The notes beneath the pieces were generated by a model. That model searched no databases and was not told where the DNA came from. It saw nothing but the letters and a program-made list of their open reading frames with translations. From Candidatus Accumulibacter iunctus (GTDB lineage Bacteria > Pseudomonadota > Gammaproteobacteria > Burkholderiales > Rhodocyclaceae): 18,517 nt of DNA. The stretch spans positions 8,396-26,912 of the forward strand of contig DDUX01000148.1 of NCBI GenBank assembly GCA_002345025.1, read 5' to 3'. Shown here one piece after another: positions 1 through 7,504 of the stretch. Position 1 is the stretch's first letter. Each line of letters begins with the position of its first letter. A program made the translations under genes and the position numbers.

Positions 1-1505
1 GAGTTTCTTGCCGAAGAGCAGCGATCCGACGACCAGCAGGATCCACAGGCCGCCACCGATCACCGCGATGACACCGAAGATCCCGGTCAGGCCCATCATC
101 AGGTAGGCAGCACCCGGCCACTCATACTGGAACGGCGCACCAGAGAAGGCCATGTCCCAGTGGCGACGCGAGACGCCGAGGGTGCCGGCGCCCATCATCA
201 CCAGGCCGAGGACCGCACATGCTGATGCCGAACAGGTAGGGCTGGATCTGGCAGAGCTTCGGCAGGATCAGTCTCGCGCCGGAAGAGCACCGGTACGAGC
301 AGGTAGGTGATCGCCATGAAGGCCAGTGTCGTACCGGTGACGACCGTGGTATGGAAGTGACCTGGAACGTAGAAGGTGTTGTGCATCAGCATGTTGATCT
401 GCTCGGTACCGAGGACGACGCCGGAGATGCCGCCGAGGAAGCCGAAGCTGACCAGCGAGATGAACATGCCGGAGAACACCGGGTTGCCCCACGGCGCCTT
501 GCGCAGCCATTCGAACAGACCGTTGGTGTAGCCCTTGCGCCGCTGGGCCGCTTCGATCGCGCCGGGAACCGTGAAACCGTGGATCATCGACGCCATCACC
601 GCGAAGTACATGAAGTAGGACGTGTTGAGCACCTTCCACTCGGCGCTCATGCCCGGGTCGGAGAGCAGGTGGTGCGCACTGGCGAGTTGCAGGAACAGAA
701 TGTAGAGCAGGAACGCGAAGCGCGACACTTTCTCGGACAAGGGCTTGGCACCGAAGATCACGGCGGCGGTCAGGTACCAGACAGAGACGTGTGCGGCAAC
801 GTTGATCTGCTGCGAGGAGTGTCCGAGACCCCACCACACCATGCGGTACAACTGCGCGTCGATTTCCTTGATCAGGCCGATGGACCAGAAGAAGGTGGGG
901 ATCAGGATGCCGGCGCCGGCGAGGATGGTGAAGGTGGCGATGATTGCGGCGGTCAAGGCGCCAAAAGTGACCAGCGGCAGCGAGCCCTGGTAGGTCCTGT
1001 CGCGCTTGGCGACGACCAGCGTGCCGAAGAAGACGGCGGTGCCGAGCAGCGCGCCGACGGCGACGAGGATGATGCCGAGGTAGAAGTGCCAGGCCGCCTG
1101 CATCGGGACGTAGGAGGTGAACATCACGCTCGATTCGCCCTGGAAGATCGCGATGTTGGTCATGATGCCGCCGACGACCATCAGCCAGAAGCCGAGCCAG
1201 GCGATCTTCGGCGTTGCCAGCCGGCACCTGAGCAGTGTCGATGAGGCGAAGTAGAGCACCGCCATCTCGAAGAACAGGATCCACAGGATCAGCATGTCGA
1301 TGCCGTGGGCGGTGAGGATCAGGTAGAACTGGTCAGCCGGCAGCAGCTTGATCGCCGGCCAGCGGGTGAGGATCACCAGCAGCGCCGTGATGCCGCCGAC
1401 CAGCAGCCAGAGGACGCCGGCGACGGCGTTCCAGCGCATCAGCTTCTCGGCCTGGTCCTCGAACTGTAGTCCGGAGACCGGGCAGGTACGGTAAGTCGTT
1501 GCCAT
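1..1505 (-). CDS. Heme-copper oxidase superfamily subunit I, probable sNOR-type NO reductase (partial, two frameshifts)
   Basis: Polytopic membrane subunit of a B-type heme-copper enzyme. Visible ligands are His67 (low-spin heme), His229 and His278-His279 (CuB), and His383/His385 in PGHFH (high-spin and low-spin heme). After His229 the sequence is HSSQQ, so Gln233 sits where oxygen reductases of the HPxVY type carry the cross-linked tyrosine. The cbb3-type tyrosine position, six residues before His278, is Leu272. This favours NO rather than O2 reduction. The start ATG follows an AAGGGGG-type ribosome site 15 bases after the subunit II stop. The frame MATTYRTCP... hits a stop at 198, but its last 25 or so residues are out of frame. 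Family-like sequence (LPKLCQIQPYLFGISM) resumes in another frame after about 272, and VLGLVMMGAGTLGVSRRHWD resumes in the third frame after about 214 and runs off the window edge. Likely sequencing errors or a recent pseudogene. Confidence 0.85.
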
Positions 1506-1520
1506 CGTTTTTTTTCCCCC

Positions 1521-2069
1521 TTATTTGACGTAGATACGGCCAAGCATCGAGTGGTGGCCGATGCCGCAGTATTCGTTGCAGACGATGGCGTAGGTGCCTT
1601 CCTTGGTCGGGGTCATCTTGACGACGTGCTCGTAGCCCGGGATCACCTGGATGTTGATGTTCACCGGCTGCAGCGAGAAGCCGTGGTTGTAGTCGAGGGA
1701 CGACAGATGGATCCTGTAGGTCTGGCCTTTTTCCAGTTCGAGAATCGGATACCACGCCCAGAGGCGGGCGATCAGGTAACCCGCGCCACCAGCCGGAACC
1801 TTGGCGACCGGGATGTCCTCGCCGTTCAGGCCCTTTTCGATGCGGATCGTGTTTTCGGCAACGAACTTCTCGGCCTTGGCGGCGAACATCTCCGGGGTGG
1901 TCTTGTAGGCCTCGTTCGACAGGTTCTGCTTGCCGTAGATGTGCCAGTAGATCATCATGCCGAACATGATCATGCCCCAGACGAAGGCGATCGCGATCCA
2001 CGCCCATTCGACCTTGTCGATGGGCTGTTTCCACCACAGCCGCTCGGATGGCGGCAGAATTGCACTCAT
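1521..2069 (-). CDS. Cytochrome c oxidase / sNOR-type subunit II with CuA centre
   Basis: 182-residue subunit II. One N-terminal membrane anchor (about residues 22-46) is followed by a periplasmic cupredoxin domain. All CuA ligands are present: His129 in DYNHGFSL, then Cys164, Glu166, Cys168, His172 and Met175 in CNEYCGIGHHSM. The subunit should accept electrons from a soluble cytochrome c and pass them to subunit I. It is short and has only one membrane segment, like subunit II of ba3-type (B-family) enzymes rather than the two-helix A-type. The start ATG has AGGGAGA upstream. It lies 30 bases after the small subunit gene and 15 bases before subunit I, so the three are one operon. From sequence alone it could serve an oxidase or an sNOR; the active site of subunit I favours the latter. 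Confidence 0.88.
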   Translation of the reverse strand: MSAILPPSERLWWKQPIDKVEWAWIAIAFVWGMIMFGMMIYWHIYGKQNLSNEAYKTTPEMFAAKAEKFVAENTIRIEKGLNGEDIPVAKVPAGGAGYLIARLWAWYPILELEKGQTYRIHLSSLDYNHGFSLQPVNINIQVIPGYEHVVKMTPTKEGTYAIVCNEYCGIGHHSMLGRIYVK

Positions 2070-2099
2070 ATTGGATTCTCCCTGATGTGGCTGAACGAC

Positions 2100-2249
2100 T
2101 TATCTGGCGAGCGGCGTGTTCATGATGTCGATGATGCCCCACAGGATGTAGAGCAGTCCCGGTGACGCCACACCAAGGAACAGGAGCAGGAAATGGTTGT
2201 CCAGCAGCCTCTGCATGAACGGGATGTCCTCATCGTTGTTGTCGGCCAT
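2100..2249 (-). CDS. Small membrane protein, first gene of the heme-copper enzyme operon
   Basis: A 49-residue frame starts MADNNDEDIPFMQRLLDN, has one hydrophobic segment (about residues 20-42, HFLLLFLGVASPGLLYILWG) and ends NTPLAR. The ATG has GGAGGG seven bases upstream, a strong ribosome site. The gene lies 30 bases before subunit II in the same direction. Small single-helix subunits are common in heme-copper enzymes, so a third subunit or assembly factor is likely. I do not recognise a named family and infer the role from position, hydrophobic profile and the clear ribosome site. Confidence 0.75.
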   Translation of the reverse strand: MADNNDEDIPFMQRLLDNHFLLLFLGVASPGLLYILWGIIDIMNTPLAR

Positions 2250-2341
2250 AGTTGTACCCTCCATCGCTGATTTGCGCTCGCGGCGCGGTCAGATTGCAGA
2301 TAACGTCGAAAATCTTGGCCCTGCCGAGCACAATTGGCCGA

Positions 2342-2384
2342 AGAATACCCGTAGGCGCCGGTCAATTGATTTGATGCATGTCAA
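2342..2384 (-). promoter_or_regulatory. FNR/DNR-type box and -10 element driving the heme-copper operon
   Basis: At 2371-2384 lies TTGATGCATGTCAA, which on the minus strand reads TTGACATGCATCAA. It is symmetric in its outer half-sites and differs from the FNR consensus TTGAT-N4-ATCAA at one base. On the minus strand a -10 hexamer TATTCT occupies 2347-2342. With a start near 2335, the box is centred about 42 bases upstream, the usual class II activator position, and no good -35 hexamer is present. The leader to the small subunit ATG at 2249 would be about 86 bases. FNR, DNR/NnrR and CRP-like factors share this kind of site, so which one binds cannot be told from sequence. Confidence 0.65.
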
Positions 2385-2510
2385 GAAGTCCGGAAGCCTC
2401 AGATGACCGTCAAAGCCTGCAGCCATGGGCGTTTCACTGCCGCGCCTGCGGCCGATGGTCGCAGCCGCGGCGGCCTTCCGGCGGCTTCGCAACAGGCCTG
2501 TCAATGCGCA

Positions 2511-2516
2511 TATAAT
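2511..2516 (+). promoter_or_regulatory. Candidate -10 (TATAAT) for the ctaA pair
   Basis: A perfect TATAAT stands about 40 bases before the chosen ctaA start. The -35 position (TCGCAA at 2487-2492, 18-base spacing) is a poor match. Transcription would start near 2523, giving a leader of about 34 bases. Confidence 0.5.
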
Positions 2517-2556
2517 GCGCGCCTGCTCCCCCGTTCCCTTCGTTGGTCACCCTGTC

Positions 2557-3609
2557 ATGGATACAGTCGCTCGTCGACACGTCGCGGTCTGGCTGCTGCT
2601 CTGCAGCGCCATGGTCTTTGCCATCCTGGTGGTCGGTGGCGTCACCCGCCTGACTCATTCCGGCCTGTCGATCGTCGAGTGGCAGCCGATCGTCGGCGTC
2701 ATTCCGCCCCTCGATCAGACGGCGTGGGAAGTGACCTTCGAGAAGTACAAGCAGACACCGGAATACCGGCAGGTGAACCACGGGATGACGCTCGAGGAGT
2801 TCAAAGGCATCTTCTTCTGGGAGTACCTGCACCGGGTGCTCGGACGACTGATCGGCGTCGTCTTCCTCGTGCCCTTCCTTTACTTCTGGCTGCGCGGCAA
2901 GCTCGCGCCGTCGCTGGTGCCGAAGCTCCTCGGCATCTTCGTTCTCGGCGGGTTGCAGGGTGCGATGGGCTGGTACATGGTGAAGAGCGGTCTGGTCGAT
3001 GATCCACGCGTCAGCCACTATCGACTGACCGCGCATCTGTCGCTGGCCTTCCTGATCTTCATCGCCATGTTCTGGGTGGCGCTGGATCTCCTTTCCCCGG
3101 GCCGCGGGACGACGCACGATGCGGCGGTCAGGAGGCTGCAGCGCACCGGCTTCTGGCTGACGGTCCTCGTCGGTTACATGGTGGTCAGCGGCGGTTTCGT
3201 CGCCGGCATTCGCGCCGGCAAGGCCTACAACACCTTCCCGCTGATGAACGGGCATGTGTTGCCACCGGAGAGCTTCATCATCGATCCGTGGTATCTCAAC
3301 TTCTTCAACAACATGGCGCTGGTGCAGTTCGATCATCGGCTGGGGGCATGGTTGCTGGCGTTTCTCGTCCCGTGGTTGTGGTGGAAGACTCGCCAGGCGG
3401 TGGTGTCGAACACGGCGCGGCTGGCGGTGACGCTGTTTCTGCTGTCGGTGTTTGCGCAGATTGGCCTGGGCATCGCGACGCTGCTGCTGGCCGTGCCGGT
3501 GGCGCTCGGGGCGGCGCATCAGGGCGGGGCGATGGTCGTCCTCGCGCTGCTGCTCTGGCTGAATCATGAACTCCGCCTGCCGGAGCGCGGTTCAGGCTAC
3601 GCCCGGTGA
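2557..3609 (+). CDS. ctaA: COX15/CtaA-family heme A synthase
   Basis: 350-residue polytopic membrane protein of the COX15/CtaA family, which converts heme O to heme A for terminal oxidases. Landmarks are GGVTRLTHSGLSIVEW near residues 27-42, HRVLGR with His92, SHYRLTAHL with His160, FDHRLGAW with His260, and AHQGG with His321. The four histidines are the expected heme ligands of two four-helix halves. No cysteine pairs are present in the loops, as in the proteobacterial/mitochondrial COX15 subtype. The frame is open further upstream, but the start at MDTVARRH fits the family's N terminus and lies just after a TATAAT. Its stop overlaps the GTG start of the next gene, so the two are co-transcribed. 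It is divergent from the heme-copper operon. Confidence 0.88.
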   Translation: MDTVARRHVAVWLLLCSAMVFAILVVGGVTRLTHSGLSIVEWQPIVGVIPPLDQTAWEVTFEKYKQTPEYRQVNHGMTLEEFKGIFFWEYLHRVLGRLIGVVFLVPFLYFWLRGKLAPSLVPKLLGIFVLGGLQGAMGWYMVKSGLVDDPRVSHYRLTAHLSLAFLIFIAMFWVALDLLSPGRGTTHDAAVRRLQRTGFWLTVLVGYMVVSGGFVAGIRAGKAYNTFPLMNGHVLPPESFIIDPWYLNFFNNMALVQFDHRLGAWLLAFLVPWLWWKTRQAVVSNTARLAVTLFLLSVFAQIGLGIATLLLAVPVALGAAHQGGAMVVLALLLWLNHELRLPERGSGYAR

Positions 3610-4547
3610 ACAACCTCGCTCAGGGTTTTCGTCTGCGGCGAGTCCGGGCGCTGGCGCGGCTGCTGACCGCGCTGTCGTTGCTGGTCGTGCTGCTCAGCGC
3701 CTACCTGCGACTCGACGGTGCCGGCCTCGGTTGCGCCGACTGGCCCGCCTGCTATGCCGGACTGTTGGCGCAGGTGCCGGTGGCACAAGACTACGGGCTG
3801 GCACGGCTGCTGCACCGCGCCGCTGCCTCGTTCTCCCTGCTTCTCGCTTGCGTCCTCGTCTGGCAGTGCTGGCAGCGCCCGCCGCTGCGCCCGGCGGTGT
3901 TTCCGGCAACGCTGCTCCTGCTGCTGATGCTGGCGCTGTCGGCGCTCGGCATCTGGAGCTCGGACCCGCGGCTGACGCTGGTCAATCTGCTGAACATTCT
4001 CGGCGGCCTCGGGCTGGTCAGCTTCTCCTGGCGACTGGCCATGGCCAGCGAGCCGCAGGCGATGATGCTGTCGCGGCACGGCGCGCCAACGCCGCTGCTG
4101 CGCCTGGGATCGGCATGTCTGACCCTGACGGTGGTCTTCGGCGCGCTGATCGGCGCCAGCTACATGGCGACGGCGTGTACGACCTTTCCCGATTGCGACG
4201 GCAGATGGTGGCCGGCGGCAGTCGGCTGGCCTGCGCTGCAGGCGCTTGCCGTCCTGCACGCTGCCCCAGCGGCCGGCGATCCCGGCGGCATCACCCTGCA
4301 TCTCCTGCACCGCTACGCCGCGGTCGCGACGCTACTGCTGCTGGGCGCGGCAGGACTCCAAGCAATGGCTGATGCCGATGTCGCGCGGCGGCGGGCGGCG
4401 TTGCTGCTGCTGGTTCTGCTCGCCGGAACCACGGCCCTCGGCGTCCTGACGGTGCTCGGCGGCTTTCATCTGTGGCTGGCGGTCGGTCATGGGGTTTGCG
4501 CTGCGGCGCTGCTGGCGACGCTGGCGAGCCTGCTGCGCCGCAGCTGA
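3606..4547 (+). CDS. Divergent CtaA/COX15-like membrane protein, second copy
   Basis: 313-residue polytopic protein, start GTG overlapping the previous stop (GTGA). It has two loop cysteine pairs typical of Bacillus-type CtaA: Cys43/Cys49 in GCADWPAC and Cys191/Cys197 in CTTFPDC. Heme-ligand candidates are His70 (LLHRAAAS), His235 (LLHRYAAV) and His295 (AVGHGV). The expected second histidine of the N-terminal half is missing: the matching segment LTLVNLLNILGG has asparagine (Asn127 or Asn130). One heme site may therefore be lost or altered. The protein may work with the preceding COX15-type enzyme in heme A formation or have a related cofactor-handling role. The family is clear, the exact role is inferred. 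Confidence 0.75.
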   Translation: MNNLAQGFRLRRVRALARLLTALSLLVVLLSAYLRLDGAGLGCADWPACYAGLLAQVPVAQDYGLARLLHRAAASFSLLLACVLVWQCWQRPPLRPAVFPATLLLLLMLALSALGIWSSDPRLTLVNLLNILGGLGLVSFSWRLAMASEPQAMMLSRHGAPTPLLRLGSACLTLTVVFGALIGASYMATACTTFPDCDGRWWPAAVGWPALQALAVLHAAPAAGDPGGITLHLLHRYAAVATLLLLGAAGLQAMADADVARRRAALLLLVLLAGTTALGVLTVLGGFHLWLAVGHGVCAAALLATLASLLRRS

Positions 4548-4679
4548 ACCGGGGGGGCCCATTCGGGCAGCGCCAGGAAGGCGCACGGCGGCCGCAACAG
4601 GGCACTGTGACCCCCGCCAGAGGCGCAGCAGTCAGGCCCCTTGCTGACGGCGCCGCCGCCGGGGACGGCGTCGCGGGTG

Positions 4680-4710
4680 CGGCGATGCGGCGGCTTGCCG
4701 CGCATCGCCG
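4680..4710 (-). terminator. GC-rich hairpin after erpA (possible terminator)
   Basis: An inverted repeat of ten perfect pairs, extended by four more past one bulged base, encloses a two-base tip, starting seven bases after the erpA stop. No T-run follows on either strand, so it is not a classical intrinsic terminator. It lies between the convergent ctaA-like gene and erpA. Confidence 0.3.
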
Positions 4711-4717
4711 GCCCATT

Positions 4718-5068
4718 CTAGACGGAAAACGAAGAGCCGCAGCCGCAGGTCGAGGAGGCGTTCGGGTTCTTGATCACGAACTGCGAGCCTTCGAGCCCTT
4801 CGGTGTAGTCGATTTCGGCACCGACCAGATACTGGTAGCTCATCGGGTCGACCAGAAGGGTGACCCCGTTCTTCTGCAGCGCGGTGTCGTCGTCGTTCGC
4901 CACCTCGTCAAAGGTGAAGCCGTACTGGAAGCCCGAGCAGCCGCCGCCAGTGACAAACACGCGCAACTTGAGGTCGGGGTTGCCCTCTTCCTCGATCAGT
5001 TCCTTGACCTTGCCGGCAGCGCTGTCGGTAAAAACGAAAGGCATGGGTATTTCCGTCGCTACATTCAT
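4718..5068 (-). CDS. erpA: Iron-sulfur cluster insertion protein ErpA
   Basis: 116-residue A-type carrier of the HesB/IscA family, which hands Fe-S clusters to target enzymes in the cytoplasm. The three conserved cysteines are present: Cys44 in GGGCSGF and Cys108/Cys110 in the C-terminal TCGCGSSFSV. The ending and length match ErpA of betaproteobacteria better than IscA. The ATG at 5068 has GGAG eight bases upstream; the TTG one codon earlier is an unlikely start. It follows argC after an unusually long gap of 410 bases, so it probably has its own promoter. Confidence 0.93.
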   Translation of the reverse strand: MNVATEIPMPFVFTDSAAGKVKELIEEEGNPDLKLRVFVTGGGCSGFQYGFTFDEVANDDDTALQKNGVTLLVDPMSYQYLVGAEIDYTEGLEGSQFVIKNPNASSTCGCGSSFSV

Positions 5069-5478
5069 CAATCTTTCTCCAGAATTGGTTCACTGAGTCG
5101 CCGCCGCAGGGGACAGCGGTCGCTGCGGCGAGTTCACGACGGCGCGGAGCCGCCGCGACACCCTTGGCAGAAGGCCCCGACGGCCAGCTTGCGCCAGCTC
5201 GAGCCTGACTCGCCTGAGACCGGCAGCGGGCAAGGTAGTTCCTCTACCGTGGCACGCAGCCAGCCGCCGCCGCGCCAAGTGGCACCCACCGACAGGGACC
5301 GAAAGGCTGCTGTCGGCGGTCTGTCTGCACCGCCACGCGACCGGCAGCGCGGCCGTCCGTCTGCCGCTGGCGGCGAATCATAGCATCTTTGCCGGGCGAC
5401 CACTTGCCGCCAGGGTCCGCCACCTTGCCCACGCAGCGAGGCTGGCGGGATGTCCGCTTGGGCGTCGCCGGTATCCCT
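5069..5478 (-). promoter_or_regulatory. Long erpA upstream region with extended -10 candidate
   Basis: About 410 bases between argC and erpA contain no convincing gene on either strand. On the minus strand TGCTATGAT at 5385-5377 is an extended -10 element with no clear -35. Initiation there would give erpA a leader of about 300 bases. Within that leader, 5102-5130 forms an eight-pair hairpin (CGCCGCAG with CTGCGGCG, 13-base loop) shortly before the ribosome site. Whether the leader is regulatory cannot be told from sequence. Confidence 0.35.
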
Positions 5479-6507
5479 TCAGGGGAGGACGGCGATCTGC
5501 TGCAGACCCTCGGTCTCGGGCAGACCGAACATGATGTTCAGGTTCTGCACCGCCTGTCCGGCGGCACCCTTGACGAGGTTGTCGATGACCGAGAGAACGA
5601 CGACGACGTCGCCGTCCTGCGGCCGGTGCACGGCGATGCGGCAGGTGTTGGCGGCGCGCACCGAGCGGGTATCGGGATGCGAACCGGCCGGCAGGACGTC
5701 GACGAAGGGCTCGTTGCGGTAGCGCTCGGTGAACACCGCCTGGAAGTCGACCGTCGTCGCGATGCGGGCGTAGAGGGTCGCATGGATGCCGCGGATCATC
5801 GGCGTCAGATGCGGCACGAAGGTCAGCCCGACTGGCTTGCGCGCCATCACCGACAAGCCCTGACGGATCTCCGGCAGGTGCCGGTGACCAGGAACCGCGT
5901 AGGCCTTGAAGTTGTCCGACGCCTCCGCGAAAAGGGTTGCCACCTCGGCCTTGCGCCCGGCGCCCGAAACCCCCGACTTGGCATCCGCGACGAGATGGTC
6001 GGGGTCGACCAATCCGCCTTCGACAAGCGGCATGAAGCCGAGCTGGACGGCGGTCGGATAGCAGCCCGGGTTGGCTACCAGGCGCGCATTGCGGATCGCC
6101 GCCCGGTTCACTTCCGGCAGTCCGTAAACCGCCTTGCCGACCCACTCCGGGCTCGCGTGCTGCATCCCGTACCAGCGGCTCCAGTCGGCGACGTCGCGGA
6201 TGCGATAATCGGCCGCGAGATCGATGACGCGCACGCCAGCGTCGAGCAGCGCCGGCGCCTGCTGCATCGCCACTCCGTTCGGGGTGGCGAAGAAGACGAG
6301 GTCGCAGCGGTTGAGGTCGGCGCTGGCTGGATCCTCGAAACGAAGGCGTACTCGCCCGCGCAGGTTGGGGAACATTTGCGCGACCTCGGTGCCGGCATCG
6401 CCGCGCGACGTGATGCTGGCAATCTCGACTTCCGGGTGCCGCGCCAGCAGGCGCAACAGTTCGACGCCGGTATAACCGGTGCCACCGACGATGCCGACTC
6501 TGATCAT
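5479..6507 (-). CDS. argC: N-acetyl-gamma-glutamyl-phosphate reductase
   Basis: 342-residue NADPH-dependent enzyme of arginine biosynthesis that reduces N-acetylglutamyl phosphate to the semialdehyde. The Rossmann motif GGTGYTG is at residues 8-14, the catalytic cysteine is Cys149 in NPGCYPT, and His210 in GHRHLPEI is the conserved histidine. The length is normal for the type 1 (short) family. The start MIRVGIVGG has GGAGG immediately upstream; the open frame extends 16 codons further but that part is not family-like. It follows rpsI past a strong hairpin terminator. Confidence 0.95.
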   Translation of the reverse strand: MIRVGIVGGTGYTGVELLRLLARHPEVEIASITSRGDAGTEVAQMFPNLRGRVRLRFEDPASADLNRCDLVFFATPNGVAMQQAPALLDAGVRVIDLAADYRIRDVADWSRWYGMQHASPEWVGKAVYGLPEVNRAAIRNARLVANPGCYPTAVQLGFMPLVEGGLVDPDHLVADAKSGVSGAGRKAEVATLFAEASDNFKAYAVPGHRHLPEIRQGLSVMARKPVGLTFVPHLTPMIRGIHATLYARIATTVDFQAVFTERYRNEPFVDVLPAGSHPDTRSVRAANTCRIAVHRPQDGDVVVVLSVIDNLVKGAAGQAVQNLNIMFGLPETEGLQQIAVLP

Positions 6508-6556
6508 CCTGGCCTCCGCGATAGCATGGAGTGATGGCTTGGCAAGCCCGAACACA

Positions 6557-6582
6557 CGAAAGCCGCCCGCGGGCGGCTTTCG
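6557..6582 (-). terminator. Perfect 13-bp palindrome after rpsI
   Basis: The two halves CGAAAGCCGCCCG and CGGGCGGCTTTCG form an uninterrupted perfect inverted repeat, 18 bases after the rpsI stop. It probably ends the rplM-rpsI transcript. The following T content is modest on the minus strand (TGTGTT), so some read-through into argC is likely. Confidence 0.6.
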
Positions 6583-6600
6583 CTGCGTTTCCGAAGGGAC

Positions 6601-6993
6601 CTAGCGCTTCGAGAACTGCTTGCGGCGCCGTGCCTTGTGGAAGCCGACCTTCTTGCGTTCGACTTCACGTGCGTCGCGAGAGACAAAGCCGGCCTTCGAC
6701 AGCGCGGGCTTCAGCGCGACGTCGTAGGCGATCAGCGCGCGCGTGATGCCATGGCGGACGGCTCCCGCCTGTCCCGACTCACCGCCGCCCGAGACATTGA
6801 CCAGAATGTCGAAGTCGTTGGCCTGCTCGATCAGATGGAGCGGCTGACGGACGATCATGCGTCCGGTGACGCGTGAGAAGAAATCGTCGACCGGCTTGCC
6901 GTTGACCACGAACTTGCCGCTCCCGCGCTTCATGAAGACACGCGCGACCGCGCTCTTCCGCCGCCCGGTGCCATAGAAATAGTTGTCTGCCAT
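6601..6993 (-). CDS. rpsI: Ribosomal protein uS9
   Basis: 130-residue protein of the small ribosomal subunit. It carries the family's start NYFYGTGRRKSAVARV, the central GGGESGQAGAVRHGI and the basic C terminus RRRKQFSKR, whose tail reaches the P-site tRNA. It is full length and lies nine bases after rplM, the standard bacterial rplM-rpsI operon. Confidence 0.97.
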   Translation of the reverse strand: MADNYFYGTGRRKSAVARVFMKRGSGKFVVNGKPVDDFFSRVTGRMIVRQPLHLIEQANDFDILVNVSGGGESGQAGAVRHGITRALIAYDVALKPALSKAGFVSRDAREVERKKVGFHKARRRKQFSKR

Positions 6994-7002
6994 GATGAGC
7001 CC

Positions 7003-7431
7003 TTAGAGTTCGACAGCCTTCGGCTGCTGTGCAGCGTGCGGATGTGTTGCGCCTGCGTAGCACTTCATCTTCTTCAGCATCGCGTAACCCAGGGGGCCCT
7101 TCGGAAGCATGCCCTTCACGGCCTGTTGCAGGATACGTTCCGGGAAGCGTTGCTGCATCTTGGTGAAGTTCGTTTCATAAAGGCCGCCGGGGTAGCCCGA
7201 GTGCCGGTAGTACTTCTTGTCCTCGGCCTTGTTGCCGGTGACGCGCAGCTTCTCGACGTTCGTCACGACGATGTAGTCGCCGGTATCGACGTGCGGCGTG
7301 AATTCGGGCTTGTGCTTGCCGCGCAGGCGGCGCGCGATCTCGGTGGCGAGGCGACCGAGCACCTTGTCGGTAGCATCAACCAAGAGCCATTCACGCGTCA
7401 CTTCATGCGGCTTGGCGGAGAAAGTCTTCAT
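7003..7431 (-). CDS. rplM: Ribosomal protein uL13
   Basis: 142-residue large-subunit protein. It starts MKTFSAKPHEVTREW and contains the family signatures VLGRLATEIARRLRGKHK and GMLPKGPLGYAMLKKMKCY, ending HAAQQPKAVEL. The frame is open 15 codons further upstream, but the chosen ATG gives the family's standard length and has AAGGA upstream. First gene of the rplM-rpsI operon, with a promoter about 45 bases before it. Confidence 0.97.
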   Translation of the reverse strand: MKTFSAKPHEVTREWLLVDATDKVLGRLATEIARRLRGKHKPEFTPHVDTGDYIVVTNVEKLRVTGNKAEDKKYYRHSGYPGGLYETNFTKMQQRFPERILQQAVKGMLPKGPLGYAMLKKMKCYAGATHPHAAQQPKAVEL

Positions 7432-7474
7432 CAAAAACGCCGTCCTTTTCTTGCCTGATAACGGAAAGCCCAGC

Positions 7475-7504
7475 ATGTTATTGCAAGTCCATGAACGATG
7501 TCAA
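7475..7504 (-). promoter_or_regulatory. Sigma-70 promoter of rplM-rpsI
   Basis: On the minus strand TTGACA (7504-7499) and TAACAT (7480-7475) are separated by 18 bases. The -35 is a perfect match and the -10 matches four of six bases. Start near 7468 gives a leader of about 37 bases. Confidence 0.6.

Noticed and set aside
351..1244. A 297-codon plus-strand frame opposite subunit I
   Set aside because: Antisense shadow of the subunit I gene, with Glu/Asp/Arg/Gly-rich composition and no known family features.
2120..2365. An 81-codon minus-strand frame over the small subunit gene
   Set aside because: It is in a different frame from the 49-residue membrane protein, which has the strong ribosome site and a clean hydrophobic helix.
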